A stretch of 64,000 nt of DNA from Alkaliphilus metalliredigens QYMF (GTDB taxonomy: Bacteria; Bacillota; Clostridia; Peptostreptococcales; Natronincolaceae), in contig NC_009633.1 of assembly GCF_000016985.1 (NCBI RefSeq), forward strand, positions 992,001 through 1,056,000, in the 5' to 3' direction. Position numbers and translations under genes: made by a program. Shown piece after piece: positions 17,486-25,684 of this stretch. The notes below the pieces were generated by a model. It was not told the origin of the DNA and did no database searches. It saw only the letters and a program-made list of their open reading frames with translations. Within the stretch, counting starts at the first letter, position 1, and the number at the start of each line of letters is the position of its first letter.

Positions 17486-20400
17486 ATGGAAAAATCATCA
17501 TATAAAGAAGTTAATTTAAAGAACATTTCAATTAGAAAAATTATAATTATATCTTTCGTTATATTGCTAACAACCACAGTTGGGATCATTAGTTACATAA
17601 CGTTTTCAAGTTGGAGAGAATCAGCAAATGACACCATAATAAGAATGGCCGATGACTTGAATCGGGAAATAGTTAGTCAGATCGAGACATTTATGAAGGG
17701 TCCTAAGCAAATGATTGAGGTGAATCGGAGACTGATAGAAAAGGGTATTGTCGATATAGATAATGAGGCTAATCGAGAAATGTTTTTTGTTAATGCCATA
17801 AATAGTCATGATGGTGAGGGTGTATATAGTTTTAGTTACGGAACTGAATCAGGAGAATATTATGGTGCCCGTAAAAATAAAAAAAATGTCGTGGAAATAA
17901 TGAGGAATAATGAAGAAACTGGAGGTCACTCATGGTATTATTCTGTAACGGAAAATACAACGGCAGGAGAACTTGTGTTAGAGGCGGGTAAATTTGATTC
18001 TAGAACCAGAGCTTGGTATAAAGCAGCAAAAGAAACAAAGGGACTGGTATTCTCTCCGATTTATAAACACTTTGTTATGGATGACTTGACAGTGTCCTTA
18101 GCTGCTCCCATTTATAGTGAAGAAGGAGAACTACAGGGTGTCTTAGGTTCTCATATAACCCTTTCAAGAATCAATTATTATTTAAAAGAAATTGTAAAGG
18201 CTAACAATGCCTTTGCAGTTATTGTTGAAAAGAATTCAGGAGAGTTGATTGCCAATTCTTTAAATTTAGCGAATTTCAAGACTTCTACAGATGGTGATTT
18301 TGAAAGATTGCCAGTGAATGAGATTGATAACAAAGCAATCGTGCAAGCCTATAATAATTACATGAATGGTGATGTAGATCATATTAAAATAGATTATGAA
18401 AAAGATCGGCTGCATATAAAGTATATTGAATATCAAGATGAAGGTTTAGACTGGCTAGTTATTACTGCAGTGCCTGAAAGTATTTTGGTAGCAGACATTA
18501 TGGATACTATTGAAACTGCTTTTATATTGACCATTTTGGCTCTTTTTATATCAGTATTGATTTTCTTGAAACTGACTAAAAAGTTTATCGATCCGATAAA
18601 TAGTTTAATTGATACCCAGAAGAAATTTGCCAGTGGTGATCTGTCAACAAGGGCAACTATCGAAAGAAATGATGAAATCGGAATGGTTGCTAAATCATTT
18701 AATCGTATGGCCAATACCATATACGACTTTATCAATACCCTTGAAGAGAAAGTAAAAGAAAGAACATGGGAACTTGATGTTTCAAATCGAGCCTTGGCAG
18801 AAAACAAAGATCAGCTACAGTTGATTCTGGATTCAACGGCGGAAGGAATATATGGAATCGATTTAAATGGAGACTGTACATTTATTAATGATAGTGGTGT
18901 AAACATATTAGGATATAAGGACCAAACTGAGCTGATCGGGAAGAACCTGCACTTACAAATACACCATAGTCGCAAAAATGGCACTCCTATGACCGTAGAT
19001 GAATGTAGCGTCATCAAGGCATTATTAGAAGGAAAAGGAACCCATGTGGATGATGAGGTGTTTTGGAAAAAAGATGGCACATGGTTTAGCGTGGAATACT
19101 ACTCATATCCCCAATATCTAGAGGGGGAGATTGTAGGAGCTGTAGTAACCTTTATGGACAATACAGAGCGTAAGAAAATGGAACAAATGATATTTAATGA
19201 AAAAGAGCAGTTTAAAACGACGCTACTATCCGTGGGAGATGGTGTCATTTCCACAGATAAGCAAGGTAAAGTTACTGTGATGAATTCAGTAGCAGAAAAA
19301 CTGACGGGATGGACACAGGTGGAAGCTTACGGGAAGCCCTTGGAGGAAGTACTAAATATCATAAATGAATTGACTAGAGAAGTCTGTGAAAATCCTGCAA
19401 AGAAAGTGCTAGAAACAGGGAATATTATTGAAATGGCTACTCACACCATGCTGATTTCAAAAAATGGAGATGAAATACCAATAGAAGATAGGGCTGCCCC
19501 AATAAAGGATCGTGATGGGAATATAACTGGTGTTGTTATTGTATTTATGGATTATACAGACAAAAAAGAAAAGTTAATGCAGATAGAATATCTAAGCATG
19601 CATGATCATCTCACCGGGCTTTACAATCGTCGGTATATGGAAGATGCCATTAGTCGATTAGACACAGAGCGGAATTTGCCTCTGACTATCATGGTTTTGG
19701 ACGTAAATGGTCTCAAACTTGTTAATGATGCTTTTGGCCATGAAATGGGAGATCAGCTTCTAAAGATAATTACTAGGGTAATGAAAGATGTTTGCAGAGC
19801 TGACGATATAATAGGGCGAACTGGGGGAGATGAATTTTTGATAGTTCTTCCTCAAATAGATGGAATACAAGCTCATAAGATAAAAAAAAGAATTAAGGAA
19901 GCGGCTTCTACTGAAAAATTGGATTCCTTGATTGTCTCGGTAGCCATAGGGTATTCAGTGAAAATCAATAGCCATGAAAGCGTGGAAAGTATCATGATTA
20001 GTGCAGACAATCAAATGTACAAAGATAAATTAAAATACGGAAAGCTCATGAGAAGTCAGACCATTAAGAGCGTGATTGACAACATCAATTTGAAATATGA
20101 CCAAGAGCAAATTCATATAGAAAGAGTATCTAAGTACTGCCAGGCAATTGCAACAGCAATGAGTTTTAGTGAAAAAATGATAGGGCATTTAAAAACTGCT
20201 GGGGAATTGCATGATATTGGAAAGATAATCGTGCCACCTGAACTCTTAAATAAGGCGGAAAAACTAACGGCGAAAGAGTTTGAGGTAATCAAAAGGCATC
20301 CGGAAGTTAGCTATCAGATACTAAAGTCGGTAGAGGAGTATACTGCATTGGCAGAAGATGTATTGTATCATCATGAACGATGGGACGGGACGGGGTATCC

Positions 20401-20629
20401 TCAAGGGTTGAAGGGTCAAGATATTCCGCTAAACGCTAGAATTATTACTGTAGCCGATGCCTATGAGGCAATGACTGCAAAACGGGCATATCAACAAACA
20501 AAAAGCAAAGATGAAGCGATAGTGGAACTTGAAAAGTATGCAGGTACACAGTTTGATCCTGATATTGTTAAGGTATTTGTTGAAAAGGTCTTAGGTAAAG
20601 AAGGTGAAGGTGAGAAATGGAACAAATAA
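17486..20629 (+). CDS. Cache-HAMP-PAS-PAS-GGDEF-HD-GYP signalling protein
   Basis: 1047 aa from ATG 17486, 9 bp after AAGGAGG. TM1 about 17-40; extracellular double-Cache sensor (about 45-330, with the typical AWYKAAKETKG and FSPIY stretch); TM2 about 340-362; HAMP; two PAS domains (about 440-690); GGDEF with intact GGDEF in GRTGGDEFLIVLP (about 795); and an HD-GYP phosphodiesterase with HDIGKIIVP and HHERWDGTGYP. Both c-di-GMP synthesis and degradation sites look intact, so it may switch between activities in response to an external ligand. Stand-alone gene ended by a terminator. Confidence 0.92.
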   Translation: MEKSSYKEVNLKNISIRKIIIISFVILLTTTVGIISYITFSSWRESANDTIIRMADDLNREIVSQIETFMKGPKQMIEVNRRLIEKGIVDIDNEANREMFFVNAINSHDGEGVYSFSYGTESGEYYGARKNKKNVVEIMRNNEETGGHSWYYSVTENTTAGELVLEAGKFDSRTRAWYKAAKETKGLVFSPIYKHFVMDDLTVSLAAPIYSEEGELQGVLGSHITLSRINYYLKEIVKANNAFAVIVEKNSGELIANSLNLANFKTSTDGDFERLPVNEIDNKAIVQAYNNYMNGDVDHIKIDYEKDRLHIKYIEYQDEGLDWLVITAVPESILVADIMDTIETAFILTILALFISVLIFLKLTKKFIDPINSLIDTQKKFASGDLSTRATIERNDEIGMVAKSFNRMANTIYDFINTLEEKVKERTWELDVSNRALAENKDQLQLILDSTAEGIYGIDLNGDCTFINDSGVNILGYKDQTELIGKNLHLQIHHSRKNGTPMTVDECSVIKALLEGKGTHVDDEVFWKKDGTWFSVEYYSYPQYLEGEIVGAVVTFMDNTERKKMEQMIFNEKEQFKTTLLSVGDGVISTDKQGKVTVMNSVAEKLTGWTQVEAYGKPLEEVLNIINELTREVCENPAKKVLETGNIIEMATHTMLISKNGDEIPIEDRAAPIKDRDGNITGVVIVFMDYTDKKEKLMQIEYLSMHDHLTGLYNRRYMEDAISRLDTERNLPLTIMVLDVNGLKLVNDAFGHEMGDQLLKIITRVMKDVCRADDIIGRTGGDEFLIVLPQIDGIQAHKIKKRIKEAASTEKLDSLIVSVAIGYSVKINSHESVESIMISADNQMYKDKLKYGKLMRSQTIKSVIDNINLKYDQEQIHIERVSKYCQAIATAMSFSEKMIGHLKTAGELHDIGKIIVPPELLNKAEKLTAKEFEVIKRHPEVSYQILKSVEEYTALAEDVLYHHERWDGTGYPQGLKGQDIPLNARIITVADAYEAMTAKRAYQQTKSKDEAIVELEKYAGTQFDPDIVKVFVEKVLGKEGEGEKWNK

Positions 20630-20654
20630 TTGAGGGGACTATATAGGTTTACCG

Positions 20655-20690
20655 GAAAAGACATCTAGTTTGTAGATGTCTTTTTTTTGA
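20655..20690 (+). terminator. Terminator after GGDEF/HD-GYP gene
   Basis: AAAAGACATCTA / TAGATGTCTTTT stem with a long T run. Confidence 0.88.
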
Positions 20691-20855
20691 AGACATTGCG
20701 GTTGTACTATGGGGATGTCAGCCCTTTTAATGCTTCGGTGGTTGACACAAAAACCATATAGAGGTATTTACCTACGATATAAAGGGTATAGATAGGATAT
20801 TTATTTTTGGAAAAATATAGTTGACTTATTTGTTAATTATATGGTAACATATATA

Positions 20856-20876
20856 TGAAAGTGATTATCATTTTCA
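20856..20876. promoter_or_regulatory. Candidate Fur box
   Basis: TGAAAGTGATTATCATTTTCA is a near-palindrome. Its reverse complement contains AATGATAATCA, close to the classical Fur consensus. It lies about 48 bp before the next gene, just downstream of TTGACT / TAACAT promoter-like hexamers (20821-20850). Confidence 0.55.
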
Positions 20877-20923
20877 CTACGTGAGGATGAACTCACTTAT
20901 ATATTACATAGGGGGGAATGGTT

Positions 20924-21196
20924 ATGATGGCTAATATGATTATGCCAAAAAAGAAAGTATCTTTAATACTTTCAGTACTCATTATTTTATCATTATTTAG
21001 TGTGACGGTAGTTTTTGCACAAGTAGAACAACTGGAAATTATGGGGGAGATGGCTCATGAATTAGAGGAAATTGCTCATGAATTAGAGCATGTTTATGAA
21101 TCTTTACAATTGATGTCCTATACATTAATCGGAATTTTACTTTTATTAGCAGCACAGGTAGGAATTCAATATGCAGAGTTTAAGAAAAAAAAGTAA
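20924..21196 (+). CDS. Small membrane protein, possibly iron-regulated
   Basis: 90 aa. Start at ATG 20924 gives 7-bp spacing from the GGGGGG run; ATG 20918 would be too close to it. N-terminal hydrophobic segment (signal anchor, about 10-32), an acidic His/Glu-rich middle (two repeats of MAHELEEIAHELEH type), a C-terminal TM helix (about 62-82) and a KKKK tail. The His/Glu clusters could bind metal; with the Fur-like box this suggests a metal-related role, but I recognise no family. Confidence 0.65.
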   Translation: MMANMIMPKKKVSLILSVLIILSLFSVTVVFAQVEQLEIMGEMAHELEEIAHELEHVYESLQLMSYTLIGILLLLAAQVGIQYAEFKKKK

Positions 21197-21216
21197 TATT
21201 TAAATAAGATGAAACA

Positions 21217-21253
21217 GTAAAAAAGCCTTAGTTAAATTTGAGGCTTTTTTATT
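21217..21253 (+). terminator. Terminator after small membrane protein
   Basis: AAAAAAGCCT / AGGCTTTTTT stem with T tail. Confidence 0.85.
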
Positions 21254-21488
21254 GTTTTTGCAAAGTACAAAGTACTTTACAAAGGAAAAAAGATATGATA
21301 AGATATGAATTATGAATTGTGAAACATGGTAAATATAAAATATTACTACTTTAAGCAAGGGGAATTGCGAGAAAATTACGAAAAACAGAATAGTACTGAC
21401 GGGAGAATTGGAGTGTCAACAATAGATAGCACGATATCAACTATGTGTTGTTTAATTGTTGGTTTTTTTGTGCCATTTTGAAGGAAAA

Positions 21489-21502
21489 TGAAAACGTTTA
21501 CT
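21489..21502 (+). promoter_or_regulatory. cre-like site 1 (CcpA)
   Basis: TGAAAACGTTTACT fits the cre consensus TGWAARCGNTTNCW at every position. Confidence 0.6.
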
Positions 21503-21588
21503 CAAGTGATTCATGTGTTCAACAGGCTTATATTTAAGAGATGATAAGGAGATTCTCAAGGGATATCTCAGGCTGTATCAAGTCTAAG

Positions 21589-21602
21589 TGAAAACGATTT
21601 TT
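21589..21602 (+). promoter_or_regulatory. cre-like site 2 (CcpA)
   Basis: TGAAAACGATTTTT, one mismatch from the cre consensus, exactly 100 bp after site 1 and about 30 bp upstream of the -35 box. Confidence 0.5.
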
Positions 21603-21630
21603 AATTGACACTATCCATAATCTGACTGGA

Positions 21631-21659
21631 TTGACAAGTCAAACCCCAAGTTGTATTAT
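21631..21659 (+). promoter_or_regulatory. Sigma-A promoter of TRAP operon
   Basis: TTGACA, 17 bp, TATTAT, about 45 bp upstream of the dctP start. Confidence 0.8.
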
Positions 21660-21704
21660 GATAGAGGATATTTAAAATATATTGTAAAAAAAGGGGGAAA
21701 TTTA

Positions 21705-22757
21705 ATGAAAAAGTTTTGGACAATCTTACTAGTACTAGCTATGACTTTAACCTTAGCGGCATGTGGTGGCAACGAAGCTGATGCACCTGCTGGTGATGTG
21801 GATGCCGATGCACCAGCCGCTAATGGAGAAAAGAAAGTGATTATGGTAAGTACAAAATTTGTTGATGATGAGCAAACTGCTATATCATTGAAAAAAGTAG
21901 TTGAAGATATTAATGAAAGAAGTGAAGGTTCACTAGAATTACAATTGTTTACAGGTGGTATTTTACCAATAGGTAAAGATGGTATGGAACAGATCGTTCA
22001 AGGTTCTGACTGGATATTGGTAGATGGTATAAACTTCTTAGGAGACTATGTGCCAGACTATAATGCTGTAACTGGACCATTTTTATACCAAACCTTTGAT
22101 GAGTACTTGGCTATGACACAAACTGATTTAGTTCAAAATCTTAATGAGCAACTAGAGCAAGATCACGGTGTAAAAGTACTTTCTCTAGACTGGGTATTTG
22201 GATTTAGAAGTATGATGACTAACAAACCAATCCAAACTCCAGATGATATGAATGGATTAAATATTAGAGTCCCAACCAGTCAATTATACACATATACCAT
22301 AGAAGCAATGGGTGGTAACCCTGTTTCAATGCCTTATCCAGATACGTATGCAGCAATTCAACAAGGTGTAATCAATGGAGTAGAAGGTTCTATCATGACT
22401 TATTATGGAACGCAACAATATGAAAATGTTAAAGAATACTCTTTAACAAACCATTTACTAGGTGTTTCTGCAGTGACAATTTCACCTAAGCTTTGGGATG
22501 CTTTAACTGAAGAACAACAAACAATTATTGCAGAAGAGTTCCAAAAGGGTATGGAAGAAAACTTAGTTGAAACCATTAGATTAGAAAAAGAGTATGAAGT
22601 TTTATTAAAAGAAGAAGGCGTGAACTTCCACGAAGTAGATGCTGACGCTTTCCTTAGAGCTGCAGCTCCAGTTTATACAAAGTTTGATAGATGGACTCCA
22701 GGTATCTATGAAGAACTAGTAAAAGAATTAGAAATCATAAAAGAAAATTTAAAGTAA
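21705..22757 (+). CDS. dctP: TRAP transporter substrate-binding lipoprotein
   Basis: 350 aa from ATG 21705, with AAGGGGGAAA upstream; the longer frame to 21651 would run through the -10 box. Signal peptide with lipobox TLAAC, an acidic/Ala linker, then a DctP fold: IVQGSDWILVDGINFLGDYV near 110, GLNIRVPTSQLYT (the ligand-carboxylate-binding Arg region) near 185, and FEKY/INGVEGSI-type motifs. It captures an organic acid outside the cell for the DctQM permease. The substrate cannot be inferred from the sequence; the neighbouring HAD and glycerol-phosphate genes are only suggestive. Confidence 0.92.
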   Translation: MKKFWTILLVLAMTLTLAACGGNEADAPAGDVDADAPAANGEKKVIMVSTKFVDDEQTAISLKKVVEDINERSEGSLELQLFTGGILPIGKDGMEQIVQGSDWILVDGINFLGDYVPDYNAVTGPFLYQTFDEYLAMTQTDLVQNLNEQLEQDHGVKVLSLDWVFGFRSMMTNKPIQTPDDMNGLNIRVPTSQLYTYTIEAMGGNPVSMPYPDTYAAIQQGVINGVEGSIMTYYGTQQYENVKEYSLTNHLLGVSAVTISPKLWDALTEEQQTIIAEEFQKGMEENLVETIRLEKEYEVLLKEEGVNFHEVDADAFLRAAAPVYTKFDRWTPGIYEELVKELEIIKENLK

Positions 22758-22785
22758 TTTATCTTGTTGTTATATAGCAAGTAAA

Positions 22786-22823
22786 AAAGTTGGAAGGAGT
22801 AAATCTCCTTCCAACTTTAAAAA
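22786..22823 (+). promoter_or_regulatory. Intercistronic hairpin dctP-dctQ
   Basis: AGTTGGAAGGAG / CTCCTTCCAACT, a 12-13 bp perfect stem followed by A's rather than T's. Probably an mRNA-stabilising or partial-termination hairpin that raises binding-protein level over permease. Confidence 0.65.
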
Positions 22824-22900
22824 AATATAGTTTATAATCATGACAAATAAGCGTCATCGTTTGATATTTTAAAATAGTATTAATCTTATAGGAGGTAGCC

Positions 22901-23389
22901 ATGAATAATTTGTTGAAAAGATTTGGAAAAGATTTTGAACTTTATGTAGGGAGCTTTTTCTTATCGATAACCTCAATTATCGTAATTATGAACGTATTTA
23001 CTAGATACTTTTTACGGTTTACATATAACTGGGCAGAAGAGGTTGCTGTAGGGGCATTTGTCTGGACTATATTCTTAGGTTTTGCTAGTTCTTATAGAAG
23101 TAAGAATCTCATAGGTGTAGAAGTGTTAATGAAGTTGTTACCTAAAAAGGGAAGAACTGTAGTGGAATTTTTCACTGCTATGATGGTAACTATTTTATCT
23201 AGTATTATGTTTTACTTTAGTTATAAGTATGTAGCGGGATCTACAAAGATTACTGCAGCCTTAGAGCTGTCTTATTCATATATATATATATCCATGATCA
23301 TTGCTTTTGCCCTTATAACCCTATATTCAATTTATTTTTTAGTACAAAGTTTCAAAAAAATATTTTCAGATGAAAATGTTGAAAACTAG
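22901..23389 (+). CDS. dctQ: TRAP transporter small permease subunit
   Basis: 162 aa, four hydrophobic helices, with the DctQ signature ELYVGSFFLSITSIIVIMNV at the N-terminus and YNWAEEVAVGAFVWTIFLG between helices 1 and 2. It pairs with DctM. AGGAGGTAG precedes ATG 22901. 15 bp separate it from dctM. Confidence 0.92.
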   Translation: MNNLLKRFGKDFELYVGSFFLSITSIIVIMNVFTRYFLRFTYNWAEEVAVGAFVWTIFLGFASSYRSKNLIGVEVLMKLLPKKGRTVVEFFTAMMVTILSSIMFYFSYKYVAGSTKITAALELSYSYIYISMIIAFALITLYSIYFLVQSFKKIFSDENVEN

Positions 23390-23404
23390 GAGGTGAAATA
23401 ATTA

Positions 23405-24691
23405 ATGGAAGCTCTTTATCCAGTTATCGTGCTATTTATTTTGTTTTTTCTAAATATACCAGTGGCATTTGCTTTGATGGGTTCTTCACTATTTTATTTT
23501 ATATTCATTAATACTTCTATGCCTATGGAAATGATCATTCAACAGTTTGTCACATCAGTAGAATCTTTTCCGTATTTAGCAGTGCCATTCTTTATTATGG
23601 TAGGTTCTGTAATGAATCATTCGGGAATAAGTGAAGCATTAATGGACTTTGCGGACGTTTTAGTAGGACATACTAAGGGTGGATTAGCTCAAGTTAATGT
23701 ATTACTAAGTGCATTAATGGGTGGTATTTCAGGGTCTGCAAACGCAGATGCAGCTATGCAATCTAAAATATTAGTCCCTGAAATGGTGAAAAAAGGTTTC
23801 TCAAAACCATTTTCAGCTGCAATCACTGCTGCCTCATCGGCAATAAGTCCGGTAATTCCACCAGGAACAAATCTGATTCTGTATGCATTGATTGCAAATG
23901 TTCCAGTAGGCAATATGTTCTTAGCTGCATATATGCCAGGTATATTGATGGCTACGGCTTTAATGATAACTGTTCATATTATTTCAGTAAAAAGAAATTA
24001 TAAATCCAGTAGAGATAAAATGCCATCTTTTTCAGAAATTTTTAAGCAATTAAGAAAATCAATTTGGGCACTGTTTATTCCTTTTGGAATCATTATGGGA
24101 ATGCGATTTGGTATGTTCACTCCTACGGAAGCAGGAGGAATCGCAGTATTGTTTTCTATACTGGTAGGGTTTTTCGTGTATAAAAGATTAAAATTAAAAC
24201 ATATGCTGCCAATATTAATGGATACAGTAAAGGGTACTGGTGCAGTTATGATTATCATCGCAAGTGCTAGGGTATTTGGTTATTATCTTACATTAGAAAG
24301 AATTCCACAAATGATAACTGAAACACTTGTGGGTATGACAGATAGTGCTTTTGTATTATTAATGGTAATAAACATACTGTTATTATTTGTAGGAATGTTC
24401 ATTGAAGGCGGAGCAGCATTAGTCATATTAGCCCCGTTGTTAGTACCGGCAGTTAGAATATTTGGTGTAGATCCTGTACATTTTGGAATTATATTTATTG
24501 TAAATATAATGATTGGTGGATTAACCCCACCATTTGGATCGATGATGTTTACCGTTTGCTCTATTGTAGATGTTAAATTAGAAGACTTCATAAAAGAAGT
24601 GTGGCCTTTCCTAATCGCATTAGTCGTCGTACTAATACTAGTGACTTATTCTCAAGGTATCGCATTATTTACGCTAAACTTATTTGGATAA
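23405..24691 (+). CDS. dctM: TRAP transporter large permease subunit
   Basis: 428 aa, about 12 TM helices. Family motifs include VPFFIMVGSVMNHSG, MGGISGSANADAAMQ, PPGTNLILYA, GMFTPTEAGGIAV and GLTPPFGSMMF. It carries the substrate together with Na+ or H+. GGAGG before ATG 23405. Same operon as dctP, dctQ and the downstream HAD gene (27-bp gap). Confidence 0.94.
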   Translation: MEALYPVIVLFILFFLNIPVAFALMGSSLFYFIFINTSMPMEMIIQQFVTSVESFPYLAVPFFIMVGSVMNHSGISEALMDFADVLVGHTKGGLAQVNVLLSALMGGISGSANADAAMQSKILVPEMVKKGFSKPFSAAITAASSAISPVIPPGTNLILYALIANVPVGNMFLAAYMPGILMATALMITVHIISVKRNYKSSRDKMPSFSEIFKQLRKSIWALFIPFGIIMGMRFGMFTPTEAGGIAVLFSILVGFFVYKRLKLKHMLPILMDTVKGTGAVMIIIASARVFGYYLTLERIPQMITETLVGMTDSAFVLLMVINILLLFVGMFIEGGAALVILAPLLVPAVRIFGVDPVHFGIIFIVNIMIGGLTPPFGSMMFTVCSIVDVKLEDFIKEVWPFLIALVVVLILVTYSQGIALFTLNLFG

Positions 24692-24718
24692 GCTTAGAAA
24701 GATAGGGGGAGGTAAAAA

Positions 24719-25510
24719 TTGGATATTCTAAAAGAGAAAACTGTATATCTATTAGATATGGATGGAACGATCTATCTTGGAGATGAATTAATTGATGGCT
24801 CAAAAGAATTTCTTGAAACGATAAAAAAGCAGGGGAAAAGATATATCTTCCTTACAAATAATTCGTCAAAAAGCAAAGAAACATATGTAGAAAAGCTAAA
24901 TAATTTAGGCATACAAGCTTCACAAGAAGAAGTATTTACTTCAGGAGAGGCTACGACGATGTACTTGAAAAAAGAAAAAGAAGGCGCTAATATTTATTTA
25001 CTAGGAACGAAGGCTTTAGAAGAAGAGTTTAAAAGAGAAGGATTCATTTTAGAAAAAGAAAGACATAAAAACATAGATTATGTCGTATTAGCTTTTGATA
25101 CCACATTAACTTATGAAAAATTATGGGCAGCATGTGAATATATATCTGAAGGGGTAGAGTACATAGCCACACATCCAGACTTTAACTGTCCTTTGCCTAA
25201 TGATAAGTTCATGCCAGATGCAGGTGCAATGGCTGCATTAATAGAAGCTTCTACTGGAAAGACGCCAAAAGTAATCGGTAAACCCAATAAAGAAGTGGTA
25301 GAAAGCATTGCCTCGAAATATGGTTTAAAGAAAGAAGATATGGTAATGGTAGGAGATCGACTATATACAGATATTAAGACTGGAAAAAATGCAGGCATAG
25401 CCTCTGTATTAGTTTATTCTGGTGAAACGAAAGAAGAAGATTATAGAAAAAGTGAAACCAGAGCAGATTATGTGTTTAACTCTGTAAAAGAGATGATAGA
25501 CTTATTATAA
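24719..25510 (+). CDS. HAD-IIA family phosphatase (NagD/PGP-like)
   Basis: 263 aa from TTG 24719 with GGGGGAGG upstream. Nucleophile motif LLDMDGTIYLG, motif II in FLTNNSSKS, Lys/cap region and motif III MVGDRLYTDIKTG: complete. Family members dephosphorylate sugar or glycerol phosphates. Co-transcription with the TRAP genes suggests it works on the imported compound or a product of it, and it precedes the GlpA-type genes; this is inference. Confidence 0.88.
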   Translation: MDILKEKTVYLLDMDGTIYLGDELIDGSKEFLETIKKQGKRYIFLTNNSSKSKETYVEKLNNLGIQASQEEVFTSGEATTMYLKKEKEGANIYLLGTKALEEEFKREGFILEKERHKNIDYVVLAFDTTLTYEKLWAACEYISEGVEYIATHPDFNCPLPNDKFMPDAGAMAALIEASTGKTPKVIGKPNKEVVESIASKYGLKKEDMVMVGDRLYTDIKTGKNAGIASVLVYSGETKEEDYRKSETRADYVFNSVKEMIDLL

Positions 25511-25562
25511 TATAGAAACAAAGTACCATATATAGAATAATATAATTACAAAAATATATTTT

Positions 25563-25630
25563 GGCCGAGAATAGGAGAGCCGTGGAACTTAATCTATTTT
25601 AAATAGATTGTGGTGACGCGGCCTTTTTTA
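25563..25630 (+). promoter_or_regulatory. Structured leader / terminator upstream of glpA-like gene
   Basis: GGCCG (25563-25567) pairs with CGGCC (25619-25623) followed by TTTTTT. Inside are AGGAGAGCCGTGG, an AATCTATTTTAAATAGATT hairpin and GTGGTGACG. The layout resembles a regulated terminator ahead of a glycerol-phosphate operon, where the antiterminator GlpP acts in Bacillus. The identification as a GlpP target is speculative. Confidence 0.5.
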
Positions 25631-25684
25631 TTTAAGGATTTTCGTGTTTATGGTTTATAAGATTTGAAAAGGGAGGAATAAACA

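Larger units (their letters stand above)
21254..21704. other. Regulatory region of TRAP operon
   Basis: About 450 bases without a gene, holding two cre-like sites and a strong promoter (listed separately); the rest is unassigned. Confidence 0.6.
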
